Below the pieces are notes generated by a model that was given only the letters and a program-made list of their open reading frames with translations, was not told where the DNA came from and made no database searches. A stretch of 64,000 nucleotides of DNA from Planctomycetota bacterium (GTDB taxonomy: Bacteria; Planctomycetota; Planctomycetia; Pirellulales; Pirellulaceae), in assembly GCA_016872725.1 (NCBI GenBank), contig VGZC01000030.1, positions 1 to 64,000 of the forward strand, given 5' to 3'. This document shows positions 18,601-27,000 of the stretch, piece by piece. Each line of letters starts with the position of its first letter. Position 1 is the stretch's first letter. Made by a program: the position numbers and the translations under genes.

Positions 18601-19263
18601 ACGCTGGGTCTCGTGCCCGTCGAGGAAGACGGATCGGCCCGATTCCTGGTTCCACCCGGCAAGGTGCTCTACCTGCACGCGCTCGACGCGCGGCTCCACG
18701 AAGTCCAGCGGATGCGGAGCGTGGTGCAATTGCAGCCGGGCGAGAAGCGGGGATGCATCGGCTGCCACGAGAGCCGCAGCGCCGCGCCGCCCACCCGCGC
18801 TCCGCTTGCCCTCCTTCATCCGCCGCGCGAGGTCGAAGGTCCGTCGTGGGGCGCCGGCCCCTTTGCGTATGAAACGGTCGTGCAACCGGTATGGAATGAA
18901 CGATGCGTTTCCTGCCATAACGCGTCCGATCCTATGAAGATCGACCTGAGCCCCACGCTCGACGCCGAGAAAGTCCCGGCTTCCTACCGCACACTCATCG
19001 CGCAAGGCTGGGTGCATTACCTCGACTGCGGCTATAACTCGGGCGGAAACGAGAAGCGCGAACCGCTCACGTTCGGCACCATCAAGAGCAAGATCTGGAG
19101 CGTGCTCGATGCCGAACATCACGGCGTCGCGCTCACGCCCGACGAGAAGCACCGCGTCACGTGCTGGATCGACCTGAATTGCCCGCTATGGCCCGATTAC
19201 CAGTATCGGGGGAATCGTCCGAGCGTCGCGCCGACCGCGCCGGGTGTGGCGTCGAGCCAGTAG
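15613..19263 (+). CDS. HzsA-like di-haem protein with N-terminal discoidin and CBM9-like domains
   Basis: 1216 residues, exported (signal peptide to about residue 35, ending AARA). GGAG lies eight bases before the ATG. Domains in order: F5/8-type C (discoidin) at about 45-190, with FVIHGSTGGQPCIDELEVF and AQIELAEPAEIAKVVF; a CBM9/DOMON-like domain at about 265-440, starting SLDGRIDDACWKSASRG; then the region shared with hydrazine synthase alpha subunit. That region is a propeller with repeated PDG turns (SPDGYFHIMEMRSDGG, MNDGRIIWQRSEYID) and a middle domain with PRGTIKFLRI and VPVEEDGSARF. Two c-type haem sites follow: CIGCH at 1048-1052 and CVSCH at 1098-1102. The role is probably an extracellular or periplasmic redox enzyme acting on or near polysaccharide (inference). 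First of four paralogues in one direction, 20 bases before the second. Confidence 0.85.
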   Translation: MMRSPLTFRVSSVFGWVMVGIGLVDGHPLAARAADPAIYSDRPNAVAFPPQRAKFVRFVIHGSTGGQPCIDELEVFANKGTDNLALAERGAKPEASSCLSGYHQHAIAHLNDGRYGNEFSWISAGESDEWAQIELAEPAEIAKVVFSRDRDRQYADRVPIRFEIQLSMDGLEWTTVRRVESRAGEVALHRPGGPGNLPPPAPSPVPLEHAVASSDALSDGMLREALLGEEHAWLKVHGHADLSDRLIPYNGRVQEYPRRLAEDRVSLPTFASPPSLDGRIDDACWKSASRGVARVAHPLDFDVGPLVESAVLAGHHGDDLYLAITVNRLLSSHVAVISSATGADMGLLRIDGDRLVFERYAAGGGVERSEPIDGAWNADYTCIEARIPLGFFDGCRETGLRIGLGLGGRHTPIRGQGVSFTRFSRIAVAQVGPAIRGVFQVRISAAPGGGPITCALSAPGVDRTVVLAAGESIDIAVEGQGAIGPEAAFAVRTDEGDDCEIHLFRYDPLFRALTSFEEMIERFARQGHDVAVERREWTALFERHAALCAAPVPDPAAERLAFLDARRAKRKLFFREPGLTSIENILFVKRHAFEPSHNYSDLLDAPYRPGGGVFVLRIPRVDGRLDPDRARADRLFESGGGIARDPAASFDGKKVYFGYRPSPDGYFHIMEMRSDGGMPRPLTDGPFHDYWPCPLPDGGLAMISTRCKARFICWRPQAAVLFRMDADGNDVRPLSYANLTEWGPSVMNDGRIIWQRSEYIDKGADFSHTLWAIRPDGSHPELVFGNDIIQPNGFANGREVPGTGEFLCTLISHFGDLNGPLALVDPGQSRFSDRAITTLTPEVPWPGNWPREECFRDGVPLTRDCFLCAHAPRDQFGLCVLDRFGNREMLYLDSEIGSMCPTPLMPRPIPPALESKFADEETPGELFVADVYRGIEEQVPRGTIKFLRISQEIRADLDRMPDGTYRYDHPEFQDWYATPIHKVSGPFGWPSYVAKGTLGLVPVEEDGSARFLVPPGKVLYLHALDARLHEVQRMRSVVQLQPGEKRGCIGCHESRSAAPPTRAPLALLHPPREVEGPSWGAGPFAYETVVQPVWNERCVSCHNASDPMKIDLSPTLDAEKVPASYRTLIAQGWVHYLDCGYNSGGNEKREPLTFGTIKSKIWSVLDAEHHGVALTPDEKHRVTCWIDLNCPLWPDYQYRGNRPSVAPTAPGVASSQ

Positions 19264-19283
19264 TAACGAAAGGACTTCTTGGC

Positions 19284-22200
19284 ATGGGCGTTCGACGGAT
19301 GATCGCTGGCGCGGTGTTGGTTGCCGCCGGATCGACGTTTTCCGCAACGGTTCGCGCACAATCCCCGGGGCCACTCGCCGAGTTCGCGGGCGAGGCCGAC
19401 GATTCGCTCGCGCGGCGCATCGAACCCGGGTCCGACGATTCGGTCCTCCCCCGGGGCGTCGCGCCGGATGCGTTCGTCCAGCGCGTGCGACATCAAGAAA
19501 AAGTCGACGGCGACTCACGGGAAACGACGACTATCGATCCGGCGACCGGCTTGGTAATCGTCCGCACGTCGAGGTGGCACGCCGATCGGCGGCTCGTCGA
19601 ACTGCGAACGGTTGTGCGGAATGAAGGCGAGCGGGAAATCGAGCTTGAAGAAGCCGCCGTCGCCGATTGGCGATTCCGGGTCCTTGATGGCCAGGATGGC
19701 GCTCGGTATCGCACGCTCGCCTATCGCAACGAAACCTGGTACGGCTCAACATTCTGGACGGGGCCCGATTGGACGCGGGTCGGCAAGGACTGGCAACATT
19801 CGGGAAACGGTACGCCGAGCGTTCGCCGATTCCGCGCGCCGCGCGCGGGACATGTCATCATAACGGGAAGGGCCTACAAGGCGGACACGAACGGCGGAGA
19901 CGGCGTGGGACTCACCATCCGCCACGGCGCGCGGGATGTATGGCGGGCTGAAATCGCAGGGGACGACGCGGCGGGGGTGGAACCCCGCGTCGAACTCGAT
20001 CTCCACGAAGGCGACGCCGTCCGGTTCGTCGTCGACAAACGGGGGCAGATCACGTGTGATACGACGCGCTGGGACCCCGTGATCGCGTATGACGACGGCG
20101 AACGGTATCAGGCGTCGGGGGGTTTCCGAGCTTGCGAGGAGGCATCGCGGCCGGCGCGCGGCGATCGAGCGGGCAACGACTCGGATTTGGCGCGCGGCGC
20201 GTCGTCGCCGTGGCATTATGAAATGGAAGTCGCGCCGCGCGAATCGCTCGGACTTCCCCGTATCCACACCTACGCGCGCAATCTCGACCTGCGCGACACG
20301 CCCATCCTCGCCGGAGAATCGACCGAATGGACGCAGCGCGACGCGATGCCCGTGTTGATCCTGGCCGACGCGGAAGACAAGAGCGGGCTAGTCGCCGTGA
20401 TGCCGACCGATTCGCCTTGGATGGCGCGATCGACGATCGGCCGTGACGGCGTATGGCGTTTCGCGTGGCGATCGGGCGAGGCGGGCGCGCCTTCCGTGCG
20501 GGTCGCGCCCGGCGAATCGATGCGATTGCCGCCCGTTGTGGTCGGCGCCTATCGCGGCAACTGGCTCGCCGGCGCTCGACGATCGAACGAAATACTCCGC
20601 GCGGACGAACTCGACGGCATGCGCGCGACGCGCGATCGGTTAGCCGAATCGGCGAGCTGGTCGGCGGGTTCCCCCCGGCCCCATTCCGGCGGCCAGAATG
20701 GCGATGCCCAGCGGTCGACGCGCGAGCCGTTCGAGATCGACTTCTGGACGATGGTGCTCGATGATTGGAGGCGCCAGGACAAGCTGGATGGGCCGACGTC
20801 CGGCGCGCCGCGGGAAGCCGCGCGCCGGCATGCGGGATCGGCGCGTCGTCTGCTCACCGAACTGCGTGTCCGGAACGGTTCGGACTTCCTGGCGGACGAG
20901 GAACGACGGCTCGAGGAACTGGAACAGCGGGCGGCGGCGGAAGGAAGCGGGACCGAGGCGAACCGCGGGCTTTACCTCGCGATCCGCTGGCTCAAACGGC
21001 GGATCGCGCTCGCCAATCCCCTGCTGAACGGCCCGGTCGTTTTTTGCAAAAACGCGCCTACGTCGTACAGCCACCAGGTCATGCAGTACTACGGATGGCG
21101 AGCTCGGCCGGGCGGCAGCCTGTTCGTACTCGAACATCCCGGCCACTCGCTCCGCACGCGCGATATCCTCGACGGAAGGCTCCAGCACGGCAGCATCCTG
21201 GAGCCGCGGCTATCCTATGACGCGCGGCGCATTGTGTTCTCCTTCGTCGATTGTCCGCGGTTGGATTACGATCCGGACACACTGGACAACAGCGTCGATG
21301 AGGCGTTCTATCACGTGTATGAGGTCGGCGTGGACGGAACCGGGTTCAGGCAACTGACCGAGGGCCCGTACGACGACGTCATGCCGACGTATCTCCCCGA
21401 CGGAGGGATCGCGTTTTGTTCCTCGCGCCGGAAGGGGCACTCGCGATGTTTTGGCGGCCAGTTCAGCGGACGGTGGCAGGTTTACACGCTGCACCGGATG
21501 GACGCGGACGGCTCGAATATCCGGACGCTCTCGTATCACGACACGAACGAGTGGTTTCCCGCCGTTTCGAACGACGGCGCGATTCTCTACAGCCGATGGG
21601 ACTACATCGATCGCGACGCCGTGACGCACCAGAACCTATGGTCAACTCGGATCGACGGAACGAATCCGGTCGCCGTGTGGGGCAATGCGACGGAGAGCCC
21701 GCACTGCACGTTTCAGATCCAGCCGATTCCGGGTAGCTCGAAGATCGCCTTCACGGCATCGGCCCACCATTCGATCACCGCGGGCTCGATCGTGGTTGTC
21801 GATCCGGCGCGGGGCGATGATGGGGAACAGGCCCTTCGTCGCATCACGCCCGAGGTTCCGTTTCCGGAGGCCGAGGGGATGGACCTTCGCGAGTACTATA
21901 CGGCGCCCTCGCCGCTTTCCGAGGATTTTTTCCTGGTCGCCCACAGCGACAAGCCGCTCGTCTTCGAGCCCGGCGCGAACGACCCCGCCGCGCTCGGCAT
22001 ATACCTGCTGGACGCGTTCGGCAATCGGGAGTTCCTTTATCGCGATCCGAATATCGGCAGTACGAATCCGTGTCTGCTTCAGCCGCGCGACATGCCGCCG
22101 GTTGTGACGAGCGGTCTGGCGAACGACGCGCCCGATACGGGTGTCATGACGGTGGTCGACGTCTATGAAGGGCTCGGCGACGTCCCGCGCGGAACGATCA

Positions 22201-22994
22201 AGGAACTCCGGATCATCCAGATTTTTCCGAAGACGACGCATGTCGCCAACGCACCGTTGATCGGCATGGCCGGTGAGGAGAACGCGCGCGCCATTCTCGG
22301 CACGGTGCCGATCGAGGCCGATGGTTCGGCGCACTTTATCGTGCCGGCGCGAAAACCGATCCTGTTCCAGACGCTCGACCAGGACGGATTCGCCTACCAG
22401 ACGATGCGATCGCTGACGTACGTTCAGCCGGGCGAACGCACATCGTGCGTCGGCTGCCACGAGAGCCGGATGATCGCGCCGACGCGGGTCGACGCGCTCG
22501 CGGCGCGGCGCGCTCCGTCGATCATCGAGCCGGGAGAATTGGGCGGCCGGCCTTTTTCATTCGTCGAGATCGTGCAGCCGGTGCTCGATCGCCACTGTGT
22601 CGCGTGCCATGATGGGGAATCGCCCGACGGCGGCATCGATCTCACGGCGACGCCGCATGGAGGATTCACTCGATCGTATGTCGCGCTGTGCGGCGATCGC
22701 AATTTTTCGGGAGGAGGAACCAATCCCGTGAACGCGGCCGAAGCGCTTGTGCCTCGATTCGGGGCGCGCAATCGCATCCAAACAACGCCGCCCGGCGGCA
22801 TGTACGGCGCGCTCGGAAGCCGGCTCATCAAGATCCTCAAGGTCGGCCATCACGACGTCCGCTTGACGGATGGCGAATATCGACGCTTGGCCGCATGGAT
22901 CGATTGCAACGCCGTTTTTTATGGCGTCTATCACCCCGACGACCAGGCGAGGCAACTTCGCGGCGAGGTCTTCGGCATGCCGGACGTCCAGTGA
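19284..22994 (+). CDS. HzsA-like di-haem protein with an N-terminal beta-sandwich region
   Basis: 1236 residues, exported: MGVRRMIAGAVLVAAGSTFSATVRAQ is a clear signal peptide. The first roughly 480 residues differ from the other paralogues: an all-beta region with a possible carbohydrate-binding segment around GNGTPSVRRFRAPRAG. From about residue 600 it follows the family plan: FCKNAPTSYSHQVMQYYGW, propeller turns with PDGG and NDGAILYSRWDYID, PRGTIKELRI, VPIEADGSAHFIVPA, then haem sites CVGCH at 1055-1059 and CVACH at 1105-1109. It is 20 bases after the first paralogue and probably co-transcribed with it. Substrate unknown. In HzsA the CxxCH His of the first haem is followed four residues later by a ligand Tyr (as I recall it); here that position is Met. 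Confidence 0.83.
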   Translation: MGVRRMIAGAVLVAAGSTFSATVRAQSPGPLAEFAGEADDSLARRIEPGSDDSVLPRGVAPDAFVQRVRHQEKVDGDSRETTTIDPATGLVIVRTSRWHADRRLVELRTVVRNEGEREIELEEAAVADWRFRVLDGQDGARYRTLAYRNETWYGSTFWTGPDWTRVGKDWQHSGNGTPSVRRFRAPRAGHVIITGRAYKADTNGGDGVGLTIRHGARDVWRAEIAGDDAAGVEPRVELDLHEGDAVRFVVDKRGQITCDTTRWDPVIAYDDGERYQASGGFRACEEASRPARGDRAGNDSDLARGASSPWHYEMEVAPRESLGLPRIHTYARNLDLRDTPILAGESTEWTQRDAMPVLILADAEDKSGLVAVMPTDSPWMARSTIGRDGVWRFAWRSGEAGAPSVRVAPGESMRLPPVVVGAYRGNWLAGARRSNEILRADELDGMRATRDRLAESASWSAGSPRPHSGGQNGDAQRSTREPFEIDFWTMVLDDWRRQDKLDGPTSGAPREAARRHAGSARRLLTELRVRNGSDFLADEERRLEELEQRAAAEGSGTEANRGLYLAIRWLKRRIALANPLLNGPVVFCKNAPTSYSHQVMQYYGWRARPGGSLFVLEHPGHSLRTRDILDGRLQHGSILEPRLSYDARRIVFSFVDCPRLDYDPDTLDNSVDEAFYHVYEVGVDGTGFRQLTEGPYDDVMPTYLPDGGIAFCSSRRKGHSRCFGGQFSGRWQVYTLHRMDADGSNIRTLSYHDTNEWFPAVSNDGAILYSRWDYIDRDAVTHQNLWSTRIDGTNPVAVWGNATESPHCTFQIQPIPGSSKIAFTASAHHSITAGSIVVVDPARGDDGEQALRRITPEVPFPEAEGMDLREYYTAPSPLSEDFFLVAHSDKPLVFEPGANDPAALGIYLLDAFGNREFLYRDPNIGSTNPCLLQPRDMPPVVTSGLANDAPDTGVMTVVDVYEGLGDVPRGTIKELRIIQIFPKTTHVANAPLIGMAGEENARAILGTVPIEADGSAHFIVPARKPILFQTLDQDGFAYQTMRSLTYVQPGERTSCVGCHESRMIAPTRVDALAARRAPSIIEPGELGGRPFSFVEIVQPVLDRHCVACHDGESPDGGIDLTATPHGGFTRSYVALCGDRNFSGGGTNPVNAAEALVPRFGARNRIQTTPPGGMYGALGSRLIKILKVGHHDVRLTDGEYRRLAAWIDCNAVFYGVYHPDDQARQLRGEVFGMPDVQ

Positions 22995-23053
22995 GGGCCG
23001 GACAACGGGGTGAACGATCGGCTCCTTGTGTCGAGGAGTCTCGCGGATCGCAC

Positions 23054-23341
23054 TCAAACATTCAAGAGGCCGGCCCCTTGGATCGCGTCAAGCAGCACGA
23101 GGACTGCGGTGAGCGCGAGCGGCAGGGTCGCATTGTCGAGGCCATGGGGAGACAGTGCTTCAATAAGCGTGGCCGTGACACCGAGCGGAATCGCCACGAT
23201 CGTCGTCGACACGATCGCCGTCGCCGAGAACGGTTCGCAAAGGAAGACGCCGAATACGGTACCGGCGAAGAAGCGGACATCGGTCGCGCCCTCGTCAAGC
23301 ATCTCCGCTATCATGGATGGAGCGGGCGCGGAACTCGCCAA
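23054..23341 (-). pseudogene. Remnant of a phosphatidate cytidylyltransferase/polyprenol-kinase-like gene
   Basis: 95 codons, mostly hydrophobic. The end, LGVTATLIEALSPHGLDNATLPLALTAVLVLL, strongly recalls the C-terminus of the CdsA/SEC59/dolichol-kinase family (E-A-L-S-x-x-G-x-D-N). The rest of the enzyme (about 150 residues) is absent: upstream DNA on this strand is the tandem repeat and hicBA, in the opposite direction. It is best read as a 3' fragment left by a rearrangement. Assignment is from the C-terminal motif alone. Confidence 0.45.
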
Positions 23342-23354
23342 CGGTCGGATACGG

Positions 23355-23395
23355 CTTTTCCGAGGGAACTTTTCCGAGGGAACTTTTCCGAGGGA
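23355..23395 (+). repeat. 14-base tandem repeat upstream of hicBA
   Basis: CTTTTCCGAGGGAA occurs about 2.9 times in tandem (23355, 23369, 23383), ending six bases before the hicB start. The last GAGGG can serve as its ribosome site. Repeats immediately before an antitoxin gene may be an operator for autoregulation, or the scar of the event that placed the module here. Confidence 0.8.
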
Positions 23396-23400
23396 TATGT

Positions 23401-23616
23401 ATGATGCGATATCGCGTCCTCATTGAGCTGGATGAAGACGGCGTCTACGTCGCCGAAGTCCCGGCGCTTCCCGGTTGTATTTCGCAAGGGAAGACGCGTA
23501 GGGACGCAATCGACAACATCAAGGAGGCCATCGCCGGATATCTGGAGAGCCTTCAGGCACGCGGCGAACCCGTTCCTCCATCGATTGGCGAAGAGGTGGT
23601 GGAGGTCACACCGTGA
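23401..23616 (+). CDS. hicB: HicB-family antitoxin
   Basis: 71 residues: MMRYRVLIELDEDGVYVAEVPALPGCISQGKTRRDAIDNIKEAI is the HicB partial-RNase-H-like fold with the diagnostic PALPGC...GKTxxxAxxNIKEAI. It neutralises HicA. No C-terminal DNA-binding domain is visible, so this is a short HicB. The start at 23401 follows GAGGG by six bases; the frame extends upstream only through the tandem repeat. The stop overlaps the GTG of hicA (GTGA). Confidence 0.9.
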   Translation: MMRYRVLIELDEDGVYVAEVPALPGCISQGKTRRDAIDNIKEAIAGYLESLQARGEPVPPSIGEEVVEVTP

Positions 23617-23837
23617 CGGCATTGCCGGCCGTTTCCGGCCGTGAGGTGGTCAAGGCACTGGAGAAGGTCGCGTTTGCCCTCGATCGTCAGCGAGGCAGCC
23701 ACATGATTCTCCGACAGCAAGCCCCGCCTCACCGACGCTTGACCGTTCCCGACCATCAGGAGGTTGCCAAAGGGACATTGCGCGCGATCATTCGACAGGC
23801 TGGGCTAACCGTTGAGGAGTTCCGAGACCTACTTTGA
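23613..23837 (+). CDS. hicA: HicA-family mRNA interferase toxin
   Basis: 74 residues from a GTG start that overlaps the hicB stop. The double-stranded-RNA-binding-like fold is recognised by LPAVSGREVVKALEKVAF, the catalytic-His motif GSHMIL (His30), LTVPDHQEVAKGTLRAIIRQAGL and the final VEEFRDLL. HicA cleaves mRNA when not bound by HicB. The antitoxin-first order is the reverse of the E. coli hicAB operon but common elsewhere. All key residues are present, so it is probably functional. Confidence 0.92.
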   Translation: MTALPAVSGREVVKALEKVAFALDRQRGSHMILRQQAPPHRRLTVPDHQEVAKGTLRAIIRQAGLTVEEFRDLL

Positions 23838-23959
23838 CGGAATGGCCGCCTCGCGAGTCGCGACACGTCACTTTCCGCCCATCGCATGCGACGCCCGGAT
23901 CGCCTGATCGCCTCGCGGAATTCAGCGAAAGTCCTGCGACTTCGGCTTCGGCCCTTCTG

Positions 23960-23988
23960 TTGGCACGGCCCGGAAAACCGGCTAGAGT
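23960..23988 (+). promoter_or_regulatory. Good sigma70-type promoter for the third HzsA-like gene
   Basis: TTGGCA (23960-23965), 17-base spacer, TAGAGT (23983-23988): the best consensus match I found in the window. It lies 90 bases before the start at 24079 and downstream of hicA, so the third and fourth paralogues probably have their own transcript. Confidence 0.55.
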
Positions 23989-24078
23989 AGCTGTACATTC
24001 CCGAGTCTTCCCACCACGTCGCGGCGAGCCAGGAAAATCGTCGCGCCGATCACCATCATGCCCGGAAGGACGCGACGT

Positions 24079-27000
24079 ATGACGAAGGCATCGACGAACC
24101 TCACGGCCGATTCGCGGACGGCCTCGCGCCGGTTCCGATCCTGGTTCCTGGCCGGCTTGGCGATTGGACTTCTGGGAATGGTCGGCGAGGCGTCGAGCCA
24201 GCCGCCGTCCCAGCCTGAAGGGAAGCAGCCGAAGGGCGACGCGGCGTCCTACGACGCGCCGCCCGGTCCTTCGGCCTGTGCCCAGGAGGGCCAGACGTTC
24301 ACGATCGCGGCCTGGGCGTTCCATCGAGGAAACGCCAAGACATTCACGACGACGTGGGCCGACGCGGGTCCGATGGTCGCATTCAGCGGCGACTCGCCCG
24401 TGCTGATCGAATACGACATCGACTTTCCCGTGGCGGCCGAATACACGCTGAGCATCTACTACGCGGCGCAGGACGCGCGGCCCGTCGATCTGTTTCTGGA
24501 CGGCAAGTCCCACGGCAAGTGCTGCCGGTCGGCGACGGGGAGCTGGAACACGAGCGGCGCGAAGTGGGAAACGACCGCGACGCTTCCGATCGCGCAAGGC
24601 AAACACACGATCAAGCTCGTTCGCGACAATGATTTTCCCCACGTCGTCGCGCTGCGGTTCGCATCGTCCGTCCCTTTTCCGGAGGGATGGCAGCTCGTTC
24701 GCGATGGCGCGAGGAACCTCGACAGTCCCCCGCCCCTTCCGTCCTATGTGCGATACACGGCCGATTACGTCGACACGGCCGCGCTGCGGCGAGCGATCGA
24801 CGATCTCATGGCGACCCACGGGCCCGCCTACCCGCGCGGCGCGGATTATCTGAAGCGGCTGGATGAGCTGGAGAAGCGGGCTTCAAGCGGCGACAAGGGC
24901 GGCGACAAGGGCGGCGACAAGGGCGGCGACAAGGGCGGCGGCAAGGGCGGCGGCAAGGGGGCGCCCGAACCCGGCAAGGAGACGACCGCCGCGCTCGCCG
25001 CGCTCCGCCGTGAAGCGCTGCTCGATAACCCGCTCATCGATTTCCAAAACCTCCTGGTGATCCAACGCGACGCGAACGCGCCGAGCCTCGGGTTGCCGCG
25101 CAACTGGGAGAGCAATTCGAGCCTGCCGCACACGGGATACAACGACGAGATCGTCGTCGTGCCGATCCGGGGTGGAGACGACGCGCCGATGACGTCGGTC
25201 TTCAAGCCGGCGGACGGCCGATTCGTCGGCGATCTGGACCTTCATTACGACGCGGACCGCATGCTCGTTTCGATGCCCGCCGACAACGGGCGCTGGCAGG
25301 TTTTCGAGTTGCGGACGGACGGCACCGGCCTGCGGCGGCTCACCGGAGAACAGCCCGACGTCGACAGCTACGACGCGTGCTATCTCCCCAACGGCAAGAT
25401 CATCTTCACATCAACGGCGTGCTTCGCGGGTGTGCCGTGCGTCTACGGCGCCTCGCATGTCGCGAATCTCTATTTGATGAACGGTGACGGCAAGGAGATC
25501 CGCCAGCTCTGCTTCGATCAGGAACACGATTGGTGCCCGACCGTGATGAACGACGGCCGCGTGCTTTATACGCGGTGGGAATACACCGACACGCCGCACT
25601 CGAACACGCGGCTCCTGTTCCAGATGAATCCCGATGGAACGGAACAAGCCGAGTTCTACGGGAGCAACTCGTATTGGCCCAATTCGTTCTTCTACACGCG
25701 GCCGATCCCCGGACATCCCACGAAGGTCGTGTCGGTGATTGGCGGCCACCACGACAATCCGCGGATGGGCGAGCTGGTCGTGTTCGATCCGGCGATCAGC
25801 CGCCAGGAGGCGGGCGGCGCGATCCAACGCATTCCCGGCCATGGAAAGCCGGTCGAGGCGATCATCCGCGACGGTCTCACGACGAACAGTTGGCCGAAGT
25901 TCCTGCATCCCTATCCGCTGAGCGACAAGCACTTCCTGGTCGCCTGCAAGTTGACTCCCCAATCGCTTTGGGGCATCTATCTGGCCGACATCTTCGACAA
26001 TTTCGTGCTGATTCGGGAGTCGGCCGACCACGCGTTGCTCGAACCGGTTCCCCTGCGCAAGACACGGAAGCCGGCGGCGATCGGCGAGAAGATCGACCTG
26101 GCGAAGAAGGACGCGACAATCTACATCTCGGACATCTATGAAGGGGAGGGGCTGAAGGGCATCCCCCGCGGCACGGTCAAGTCGCTTCGGATCTTCACCT
26201 ATCATTTCGCCTATCAAAACATGGGCGGACTGCTCGGCGTGATCGGCATGGACGGACCGTGGGACATCAAGCGGGTGATCGGTACGGTGCCCGTCCACGA
26301 GGATGGCTCGGCGAAGTTCTCCGTTCCCGCGAACACGCCGATCTCGATCCAACCGCTCGACGGCGAGGGCAAGGCGCTCCAACTGATGCGGAGTTGGATG
26401 ACGGCCATGCCGGGCGAGAGTGTTTCGTGCGTCGGCTGCCACGGTTCGCGGAGCGACGCGCCGCGCACAAAGCCGACACTCGCTCAAATCCGCCCGACAT
26501 CGAAGGTCAAACCATGGTATGGGCCGACGCGCGGGTTTAGTTTCGCGCGCGAGGTCCAACCGGTGATCGACAAGTACTGCGTCGCGTGCCACGACGGGGC
26601 GCCCACGTCGGACGGCCGACCGATTCCCGATCTGCGCGGCACGGTGATGATCAAGGATTGGAGCTCGGTCACGCCCGGCAACGGCGGCGCCCATGCCGGA
26701 AAATTTTCGGTCGGATACGCCGAACTGCATCGATTCGTCCGGCGGCCGGGCATCGAGAGCGATTACCACATGCTCGAGCCCATGGAATACCACGCCGACA
26801 CGACGGAGCTTGTCCAGATGCTCTTGAAGGGGCATCACAACGTCAAGCTCGACGCCGAAGCGTGGGACCGGATCATCACGTGGATCGACATGAACTGCCC
26901 TTATCACGGAACGTGGGGCGAGGAACTCGATGATCCGGGCGCGCAGCGTCAACGACGTCGCGACTTGCTGAAGCTGTACGGAGGAGTCGACGACGATCCC

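Noticed and set aside
23401-23837. Antitoxin called from the Arc-like gene at 14910-15110 as part of a toxin pair
   Set aside because: Only the hicBA genes form a recognisable pair; no toxin-like ORF adjoins the Arc-like gene.
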